64,000 bases of DNA from contig CM042997.1 in the NCBI GenBank assembly GCA_023678885.1, forward strand, positions 26,418,064-26,482,063. Direction: 5' to 3'. Source of the DNA: Pogostemon cablin (Eukaryota; Streptophyta; Magnoliopsida; Lamiales; Lamiaceae). Positions within the stretch are counted from its first letter, which is position 1; each line of letters opens with the position of its first letter. Made by a program: the position numbers and the translations under genes. Below the pieces are notes generated by a model. It did no database searches and was not told the DNA's origin. It was given only the letters and a program-made list of their open reading frames with translations. This document shows, one piece after another, positions 55,480 to 64,000 of this stretch.

Positions 55480-56180
55480 ATACAAGATAAGATGAGATGA
55501 ATTGGTTTGTGTGACCTAATAAATTCAAATATATTTTAATGTATTTTCTTCATCTCAAAGTCAAAGTAATACGAATTATTATTTTTATTTTCGGTTGTTC
55601 CCAATAAATTATGAACAATTAAAAAATATTGAAATCATATTAATTATGTAATAACTTCACAAAACATTTTAGTTCGAATCACGTGATATAAAGCATTGAG
55701 ATTTGAGAAGCACATTTAAGGATGAATCTTTAATTCGTTATTAGTTTAATAATGGAAACTGAGAGTTATACTCACCCTAACCCTGAGATTTAATGGAACT
55801 AATGTGCAATTTTTTTAATAATTATTATTATATTATTTTAATTAATTTTATATTTTTAGGACCTAATTAATAGAAAACATCATTTGGATTCTTGATAGTT
55901 AATCTATTATCAAGTCCTTTATTAATAAAACTGAAGAAAAGTAAATATATTTAGAGAAATACACCTAAAATGATAAATGGATACTGTGGATGAGGGAGTA
56001 AAATTTAAATCGTTCCACTCTATTTTCTACATTTATTTACACACGCATATTAATATTATGTTAAGCGTACAAATACATCTCATGTGTAAACATTACATTG
56101 ATGAAATTTTGTACAAGTACAATGTCAAAACATGCAGTGGCATATTTCTCTGTATTGCTCAACTCTATCGGAGATGAAAT
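55480..56180. other. Spacer downstream of the TL20.3-like gene
   Basis: No recognisable gene or repeat. The plus-strand frame 55977-56177 is not domain-like. Confidence 0.4.
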
Positions 56181-56192
56181 TAACAATTCCAA

Positions 56193-58648
56193 TTAGCTAG
56201 CATCGCAGAGGCCCGTGGCCGGATCGCAAAACCCATCCCGATCAAGGAGTCTGGGCGGAGGAGCACTCAGTAAAGGCGAAGATGGGGAACCATATGCATT
56301 TCGTCGGCTATTCCCACATCCCAAGCTTTTTCGGGTGCTTACTCTGGTGATAGGGTTCGTGCCACTTGCATATTTGCATAGAGCCTGCATACATTGTTCC
56401 AGTTTGAAGACAGCCAGCATATCCGTAAATGCAATGTTTTAACTGAATAATTTCAAACACAGAGTTGAAAAATGGAGCGATGAGATTGAAGACTAACCTG
56501 TTTCTGAGGAAGGTCAATAACAGCATCACTAAAGTCAGCACCTTCAATTATAGCCCCACCAAGATCACTACGTGTCAACACAGTTCTAACAAGCACTGCA
56601 TTAGTTAGATTTGCTTCGTTTAGGACCTGAGGCAAAAAATAAACAAAAACCAAAATCTTTTCATTTTGTTGTATGAGATTTAATTGAGAGAATGATAAGT
56701 TTTATCAATTCAGAAACCTATAATCTTAAGCGGTACCGGTTGACAAGATTATTCTACTAGCTTACCATGCGATCCATAAGAGTGTCGCTCAAATCCGCAC
56801 CTGTGAAACATTATACAGATTATCATGTGGTAATAATGAAATAACTGATGTCATGTTGGAGATGATTTAGGTGAGGCTTGGAGTTAGCACCTCAATATAA
56901 ACTGTCATTGTAAAAACTTGTTCATCCATCTACTCACTCACTCAGTTGTCTCACTTTTCCACTTAAACAGCATTATAAGATCAATATCTTATTTAGAATA
57001 TACATTAAATATTAGATAAAATATCCCATCTAATAGTCTGAGATTTTAGATGACGTGATCGTTTAACATGGTATCAAAGCCATGACAAAATGCAAAGGTA
57101 TGAGTTCAACTCTAACCGCTACATTTAACATCTTGTTGAATCAAGGTCAGTTCTCTTTCCATTTGTTTCGCATTTCCACAATTCAAAAACATGGAAGACC
57201 AATTCAAATTGTTGTCATTCCAAATTAAGCTTACTCATGTTATATTTTTCTCTAGGTCAGAGGTAAATGTGTTATTAGTATTCTAACAGCAACCACAACT
57301 TGTGAAGCTGTACTTATATCTCGAGGACCTACATATGCGTACGACCTTTGCTTGGTACTCAGACAAGTACAGTACAAGGAAGGGAAACGTACCTGTGAAA
57401 TTCGCTTTATATGCAACTGCTTTCTCAAGATATGCACCATTGAAATTTGAACCACTGAAATCTGATTCCCTCATATCAGCAGATGTGAAATTGGCTCTTC
57501 TGTATTAGCCATTTCAAGGTAATATGAATACAAGTCTGCATAAGGGAAACTTGGCTTAATTTATTCAAGTACTTCAATTTGGGATCATTTCTACACACAA
57601 AATTTTCAATTTGAAGCCATTGTTTGTAGTTATGTGTATTAATAATTTTGGACTCATCATATTGTAAGTCGAGAAAAATGTATCCTTAATAATTAATATG
57701 ACCATATTTTGATGGAATATGAAACTTTAAAAGGAGTCCCTAATTAAAATATGGTTTGTAATCTATCTAGTAGAAGTAAATGATAATTATCTCTCCATCC
57801 AGAAACACAAACAACATTGAGAAAGGAAATATGAACCATTATGCTTTAGCTCCCCCAACTGAAGAATTGCTAACGAATACTACGTTTCTGTTTCAGATTA
57901 GAATCAATGCTGATTAAAATCAGTAAGCAGTTTTAAGCAAACATAATAACTTCAAAGCAATTGAACTAAGTCTTTTGCAACCTCATGATGTATTTCCAAT
58001 ATGGTTTTCTCTTATTTTCTTCCAAGATCTCATCCAATTCATCAAATATGGCATTTCATATATAACACATACATTCAAATCTATCTCCATTATGTATCAA
58101 TCCAGAATCCATCAGAAAATGAATAAATTACCTGAAATTCTCATTTACATGTACTGCTTTCCTGCAAAACATAAAAAATCCCAATAGAGTAAATAAAAAA
58201 TTACCAGCGCTCGTAAATATAAAAAAGACAACAGACACTAACTTGAGATCCGCGGAACCGAATTGAGCAGCCGATCCAATTCCGAACTCGCCTCGGGTTT
58301 CAGCTTCAAATTTGTTTAGGTCAGCCATGACAGGTAGGTTTGCAGTGCTGAAAGCAATCACAGCCGCCGCTAATGAAGTCGAAATAAGCTTTCTCCACTT
58401 AATTGGCTCCATATATCCAGCTAAGATTACGAAAACAAACAATAACAACTTTGTTCAGCATTCATGGAATCGAAAATCAATGAGTAAATTGGAAGGCACG
58501 GAGAGGAACCTGAATCATGTTTGGTGTTCGGAGTTTCGAATTGGCATGTAACGGAGAAGGATTTTGAATGTAATTGGAGAGGATTGAGAGATCTTAGGTT
58601 GCCATTGATGGGGTTGAGGTGTAACAGGGAAACTGAGGATAGAGCCAT
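56193..58648 (-). CDS. Thylakoid-lumen pentapeptide-repeat protein, TL20.3-like
   Basis: Seven exons (minus strand): 58648-58510, 58420-58243, 58161-58132, 57499-57393, 56800-56766, 56626-56498, 56384-56193. All introns are GT-AG, and the joined frame gives 269 residues. The N-terminus is a bipartite import signal: a Ser/Leu-rich chloroplast transit peptide (MALSSVSLLHLN...), then 'WRKLISTSLAAAVIAFSTA' and a cleavage-like 'PVMA/D' into the lumen. The middle is a run of A(D/N)LXX pentapeptides ('RANFTSADMRESDFSGSNF', 'ADLSDTLMD', 'ANLTNAVL', 'SDLGGAIIEGADFSDA'), which fold as a right-handed quadrilateral beta helix. The C-terminal tail has four Cys ('ALCKY', 'LGCGNSRRNAYGSP', 'GFCDPATGLC'), likely disulfide-forming. 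Among the plant lumen pentapeptide proteins, length and tail fit Arabidopsis TL20.3 best; the biochemical role is unknown. Confidence 0.9.
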
Positions 58649-58920
58649 TTCAGTATAAGGGCTTCTTGCTGCCAAGGGAACGTGAAGATCGAGTATTGGA
58701 TATGGAAAGCAAAATTGTAAAGTTGAAATGGGAGCCACGTGTTGGGAGATAAGTGGTTGGTGGTGTCTCACTGTTCTGGTTAGTATTTTGCCATGTGTAT
58801 CGTAAAATATAAAATTTTTTTGTTCAACAATTATATTCTGCTACTATAAATATGAGTTAGTGTCTTCTAAATGGTGTTTAGATTCTAAACCCTCCCCTTA
58901 ATTTAAACATCCTACCAATA

Positions 58921-59180
58921 TATTCTCTCCGTCCTATTTCAATGTTTACATATTTCTATTTTGAGCGTCATATTTCAATGTTTATATTTTTCTTTTTGGA
59001 ATATGGGACCCACCTAAAACAATTAATATATCACCATGGGTCCCACATCCAACACTAATACACTTACACACTTTACATTAAATATTATATATCTTTCCAC
59101 CCACTATCTATTAAAATATTATACTCCTTAATCAATGTGCAAAAAACAAAAATAAACATTGAAACGGGACGGAGGGAGTA
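58921..59180. mobile_element. Stowaway-type MITE upstream of the TL20.3-like gene
   Basis: TA-flanked, with 'ttctctccgtcctatttcaa' left and 'gaaacgggacggagggag' right. It lies about 270 bp upstream of the ATG, so within the promoter region. Nearly the same subfamily as 63195-63436. Confidence 0.85.
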
Positions 59181-59282
59181 TAGGGTATATAAAATTGGAA
59201 TGGAGACACAGGGTTTACACCGTAACCCTGTTTACACTAATGTTTGTGTATAAGTATAGTTAACCAAGTTAAATTATCAAAC

Positions 59283-59500
59283 TACTCCCTCCATCCATTG
59301 TTAATGTATCATTTACTTTTTGCACGTGAATTAAAATGTATTATTATTTATATGTGATAGGTAGTTGTATTAGTGAAGGGTGTGAATCTCATATTTTATT
59401 TGTATTAGTGGAGGGTTTGGGTTTCATAGTCTACAAAAGAAAATAGATAGATTAATTGTTGACGACCCAAAATAGTAGAATGGATAGATTAAAAATTGAC
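59283..59500. mobile_element. Degenerate Stowaway-type MITE
   Basis: Left terminus 'ctccctccatccattgttaa' with the family interior 'gtgatgggtagttgtattag'-like sequence. The right terminus is eroded near 'aattgacataaaag'. Confidence 0.55.
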
Positions 59501-59739
59501 ATAAAAGAATAAGTGCACTCGTGTTCATCATGTCGTGGTAATCGAACCTGAATCCCTCATTTAAGTGGGGAGCCTAGTGGTCTGGGCTAGGTTTTTTAAT
59601 TCCTAAATATCAAAGAAATGGTCATTCCTCAATATATTGGGTACTATAACTTTCATCAATGTGTTAAAGATACCTCGATCTCTATTTATCAAATTTTGAA
59701 TATATAAAATTTTATAAAATGTTATAAATAATAAAATAA

Positions 59740-60956
59740 TACTCATTCTATCCGGTTTTAAGGTATCTGTAACAATAAATTTTGTATTTATAATAAAATA
59801 AATACAAAAAAATTACAAAGATAATCCAGTTGGATTGAACATGATAATTAAAGAAATAATCTCTATCGATCATCTGATTTTTCTCTCGAACCAATTTGGA
59901 CTTTGACTTTGACTTTGACTTGACTTGTGTGTGCGCTGACTTTGTTGACCACGCTGACTGTGTGTGTTGAGTCGGATCTTCAGTTGAAGCGTGTCCGAAC
60001 TCGAATTTGGGACTTTATAACGTTTATCCAAAGGCGTCAAGCCTTTGTTTGGATTAAACGTGTTTGCTATGAGAACACTAGATCTGGGGGGCTTAGCACC
60101 TTTATCTCGAATCGTATGTTGTTCTTGACTTGAAGAACACTGAAGAACTTAGTGTATGAAAAACACTCGATCTGGGGGGCTTAGCACCTTAATCCCGGGT
60201 CGTATGTCGTTCTTGTCTTGAAGATCTTGAGGAGCGTTGCTCGTGTTTTAATCTCTTCTGAGCGTTGTCGTCTTTGGATGCTTCAGTGTCTGAAATGAAT
60301 GAAGGAGGGCCCCTTTATATAGGTGAGAGATAAAGACCCCCTCATAAATGACCTGCATTCTGATTGGTCCAGAGTTATTTGGGCCATATCCTGCGGGCTT
60401 GGGCCTCCACTTGTTTGGGCTGTAATCAGACCTATTTTTGCTTGGGTCTGATTTAATTTGTATGGGCTTGTTTGACTTAAGTCAGACCTCATTTGACTTG
60501 GGCTTGCTTGACTTGGGTCAGGCCTTATTTAATTTGGGCTTGTTTGACTTTGGTCAGGCCTCATTTAATTTAAGCCCCATTTAATTTGTTGGGCTTAAAT
60601 TAATTATCAATTATTTATTAATCTATTTTTATGAATTAATTTATTTAAATTCCAAAATAAATTGATAATTGACATTTAATCAAGAAAATTCACGCGTCGC
60701 CATTTAATTGGACCGTAAATTTTAACTGCTTACAGTATCCATTTGCTTTTTGTACGTGGACAATTCTAAGGTCTTTATTTGCTTTTTGCACATGGATTAA
60801 GGAGTATTATTATTATAGGTAAAATTGGTAGCTGTATTAGAGAGAAGTGGTGGGTCATATTGTGTACTTTTTTTTACTAAATATAGGAAATTGATACATT
60901 TGAAGCGGACGGCAGAAATAGTGAAATTGATACCTTAGAAGCGGACGAAAAGAGTA
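59740..60956. mobile_element. Stowaway MITE split by a solo LTR
   Basis: Left piece 59740-59767 ('ctcattctatccggttttaa'); right piece 60735-60956 ending 'gcggacgaaaagagta'. The right piece repeats 'ttgctttttgyacrtgga'. The interruption is the LTR below. Confidence 0.75.
59768..60734 (-). mobile_element. Solo LTR, same family as 22041-31414
   Basis: 967 bp. On the minus strand it starts TGTAAGCAGTT and ends TTTATTGTTACA. It has a perfect 5-bp target duplication GTATC (59763-59767 and 60735-60739). The minus-strand TATATAAA at 60321-60314 supports the orientation. It contains two 'ctggggggcttagcacctt' units about 95 bp apart, the counterpart of 'ggtgctaagcccc' in the other copy, and a short (GACTTT)n run at 59898-59920. 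Confidence 0.88.
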
Positions 60957-61302
60957 GTAATTTTTTTTTATAATTAGTAAAATTACATACAAATAAAAAT
61001 AATACTAAAAACTGTGAATAAAATTACAATAGAATTTGACGATCATACCAAACAAAATTAATAGATATGATAATAATTCCTTAATTACTAACAACCAAAT
61101 AATATTGCTATATAACACAAACCCATTACCATTAATTACCACCATCACTATTATTCCCATTCAAATTCCTCTAATAAATTAAACGCCCATTAAATTTATC
61201 TTACCAATTTATGTAAACTAATAGATTCTAATGACTCACCATTTGGTCAGGGAGTAAAAAGACATAACATAAATATATAAAATTAATCACAACCCTAACT
61301 AA
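60957..61302. other. AT-rich spacer, nothing recognised
   Basis: No frame or element end supported. Confidence 0.4.
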
Positions 61303-61565
61303 TACTCTCTTCCCGTCCTACAATATGGGGTGTATTTTGCCATTTTCGTTCGTTCCAATACAAAAGGTGCATTTCTCTTTTTAATAAATGAGACTCACAC
61401 AAAACAATTAATAAATCTCCATGAGACTCACACAACAACTAATACAACTATCCACTACATATTAATATATTATTATTTTTCTCTCCTCATATACCCATTA
61501 AATATTATATCCCTTAATTCACGTGTAAAAAAAAGCACCAACCTTATTGTGGGATGGAGGGAGTA
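61303..61565. mobile_element. Stowaway-type MITE
   Basis: TA-flanked, with 'ctctcttcccgtcctacaat' left and 'attgtgggatggagggag' right. Confidence 0.82.
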
Positions 61566-63194
61566 CAACTCAACATTATTATTCAACGATCGTTACTTCT
61601 AATCATTCATCAATGATTCAATAATATCAATTAATAGAATCAATTAAGTTAAAGCACAATAATAACCCATCAATTTAATTATCTTGGCTAGGAATAGGAA
61701 TTAAACAACATCATGTCAAATTAACCATATTCATAACAAGAATTAAATAACTCATGCATAGAAAATAAAAGAGGATAATGATAGGAAAATAAAATCGCTC
61801 CCTTTGTTTCAGCGGAGCTTTCACCCGCCCTAATAAAGGAATACATAATAAATAAGTTCTTCGGGAAGAAAAATAATATAATGGAGATCCTCTGTAAACT
61901 ATTCTGTGTTTGAAAATTGGGGAGAATGGGAATGAAATAGTTATGTTGCCTTTTGTATTCAATCCACTGTACCTTCAAATGATCTACCTGGATGGGCTTA
62001 AAATGAAATGGGCTGCTTTACGGTTATTCTCGTTGTATGTCCTTTTTCAATTGGGCCGAAACTTTTTCACAGAAAATGATCTGGGCCCACCATTTAATCT
62101 ACAAGTTTTTAACTTTTCAACGGCCCAAATCCATACAACTTAATTTGAAAACTTTATGGATTGATGCGGCCCGTTGGGTTTTTTAAATAATGCAAATTTA
62201 AATAAGATGGACTACCAAAGGAAAGATTTCTATGCATTTAATTATGGGTTTTAAACATTAGTCTGAATCTTCGGTATATTTTAGTGTTACATTTCATGTC
62301 ACGGATCGTGAATTGAATGACATATAGGATACAACCATAATTTATATCCTAGAATGATAATATCATCATAAGAAAAAATGTTTGAGAGTATATTTTCTCT
62401 TTTATAAGTGTCATCCATCCAACTAACACAGAAAATGATACATTAAAACGACATAAAAATTTTGAACCGAACTCACATTTCTTATGGTTGTGTGATGTTA
62501 TGAGGATCAAAATTCTGTAATCATTCTTATTTGATTCAATAAATAATCTACCTCCTCCATTCTCATATTCTCATTATTACTACAAGCATGCTATCATTCT
62601 CATTCTTATTTGTTACTGTGACTATCATTTATCATATACATATATTTAAACTTGGATGTTTTGAAAGGAAATAATTGTGGAGGCAGAGTAAATTTTATTC
62701 AGTATTTATATTTATTTTTATTCTTATAGTTAAATAAATTTTTTTTAATTGGAGAAAAAGGGAGTACTAAAAGATTGCATGCACCAGCAGATAAACAAGC
62801 GTACAAGTGAAGAGAGAGAGAGATCACGTGTGTGGTGTAGTAGAGAACCCGTGAACCAGCATGCACTGATTCTGATTCAAAACGACAACGCTTTTCTGCC
62901 ACTTGTCTTCTATTTATATTACCATAATACCATGGTCCTCACACACCCCATAATTACCACTATTTAGAATTTCAATGTTTCATCCCATCAATTGATTCGG
63001 ATATAACATATGGACGACCCTAGCTTCTAATACTATCATTCTATGCTGATAGTCAAAAACAACCCATTCAAATTGTTAAAATCATTGTAATCCAACTGTT
63101 GTTGCTCGTTTTCGTTGTGAGGATTTAAACGAGATTCAGTGTGAGATAATCTCCTCCGTCGTCAACAATAAACTAAAATTGGAAGAAAAGAAAA
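61566..63194. other. Intergenic region, nothing recognised
   Basis: Moderately AT-rich. Several short frames (e.g. 61910-62143 +, 61962-61711 -) show no domain, no repeat relationship and no splice context. No RNA gene seen. Confidence 0.4.
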
Positions 63195-63436
63195 TACTCC
63201 CTCCGTCCCGTTTCAATGTTTATATTTCTATTTTGCGAGTCTCATTTCAATGTTTATGTTTTCCTTTTTGGAATATGGGACCCACCTAAAACAATTAATA
63301 TATCATCCAACACTAGTACACCTACTCACTTTACATTAAATATTATATCTTTCCACTCACTATCTATTAAAATATTATACTCCTTCATCAACATGCAAAA
63401 AACAAACGTAAATATTGAAACGGGACGGAGGGAGTA
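63195..63436. mobile_element. Stowaway-type MITE
   Basis: TA-flanked, with near-perfect inverted ends 'ctccctccgtcccgtttcaa' and 'ttgaaacgggacggagggag'. It is the least degraded copy in the window. Confidence 0.9.
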
Positions 63437-64000
63437 ATAACACAAGAGATTTAACGTGGTTGGGTTCAATAGAACCTACATCCACGGGAGTCGAAAGAGT
63501 ATTCTTATAGATGAAGGTTACCAAGAACCCATTTACAGTGTTAAAGATATGTAGAACTATATGAATGTAAAATTGTAAAGAGAGAATTATTTGTGGGTGG
63601 GGAATATGTGTGTTGATGATGATGAAGTGAGCCCCCTCTCACATTGTTTAGTTCCTTGATAATGGTGTATGATTGGTCATTTTGTAGTAGGGATGAACAA
63701 TTAAAATAATTTATCGAACTACAGGGAGGTAGGTACTAGTGCTTGAGCGATCTCTCGTTTCTTATAATTTTATAGAGACAAATCATCAATGGAGTGGTTG
63801 TTCAAACAAGTAAATAGAAGTAATCAAAGTAAGCAAGCAAGCAATGATCAAGGACACAAGATAAATGGATGAAATGTGGTTTACCAAATTAAGCAAATAT
63901 GAGATTAACAATAATTAAGAAGTAGAAATCCTAGGATACATGCATCAAATTCATATGAATCATGTGCTTAAGACTAAGGGTCAACACTAAGTTCATCTAG
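63437..64000. other. Possible start of another retroelement LTR, cut by window end
   Basis: 'gatttaacgtggttgggttc' and 'cctacatccacgggagtcga' are words often seen in plant Copia LTRs. Further on, 'gtactagtgcttgagcgatc' and 'caaagtaagcaagcaagcaa' resemble Tat/Athila-like LTR sequence. No terminus or target duplication can be fixed inside the window. Confidence 0.3.

Noticed and set aside
59898..59920. (GACTTT)n hexamer run as a regulatory array.
   Set aside because: It is a short low-complexity stretch inside the solo LTR, with related 'gacttggg' words throughout the LTR.

Overview
The window reads as nuclear DNA of a flowering plant. It is AT-rich, has few genes, and is densely packed with LTR retroelements, Stowaway-type MITEs and hAT, Mutator-like and Harbinger-type DNA transposons. 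One gene is a UGT88D-type flavonoid 7-O-glucuronosyltransferase carrying the Trp-to-Arg change in its sugar-donor motif that is known from Lamiales. The source is therefore probably a Lamiales species (mint, sesame, snapdragon or relatives); the sequence alone does not give the species.

Three protein-coding genes look intact. They are a UGT88-family glucosyltransferase-like gene (18841-20259, +), the UGT88D-like glucuronosyltransferase (49471-50823, -), and a seven-exon gene for a chloroplast thylakoid-lumen pentapeptide-repeat protein, closest to TL20.3 (58648 down to 56193, -). The two UGT88 genes lie 30 kb apart in opposite orientation and look like diverged members of one small family. 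Broken or captured genes include a DUF506 (PD-(D/E)XK-like) pseudogene inside a Pack-MULE (14391-17263), a sugar-transporter (STP/MST) fragment near 44.7-45.0 kb, and a Pong-like Harbinger element whose transposase has two Trp-to-stop changes (32954 to about 36600).

Layout: 1-13.5 kb holds MITEs, a solo LTR (3225-4459) and a hAT element (6616-7577). 13.8-17.3 kb holds two related Mutator-like elements with 9-bp target duplications. 18.8-20.3 kb is UGT gene 1. 22.0-31.6 kb is a three-layer nest: a Stowaway MITE split by an LTR, itself split by a 7.8-kb non-autonomous Tat/Athila-like retroelement. 32.2-46.3 kb is a segmental duplication whose left copy is split by the Pong-like element. 46.3-49.4 kb is tandem-repeat and AT-rich DNA. 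49.5-50.8 kb is UGT gene 2. 51.7-53.6 kb is a rearranged relative of the nested retroelement. 54.3-55.5 kb is a second hAT element. 56.2-58.6 kb is the TL20.3-like gene. 58.9-64 kb is MITEs and a second solo LTR.

The most unusual content is the pair of rearranged retroelement insertions. The 7.8-kb element carries, between its leader and its gag-like frame, an inverted copy of only the R-U5 part of its LTR plus 10 nt of primer-binding site. Its transcript could therefore fold into a hairpin with a stem of about 1.1 kb. The 1.9-kb relative at 51689-53571 starts exactly at the edge of an internal second polypurine tract and ends in an inverted U3-only LTR piece, yet has a perfect 5-bp target duplication. 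In both copies the LTR breaks at the same place, just downstream of the LTR TATA box, which fits aberrant reverse-transcription products that were integrated.
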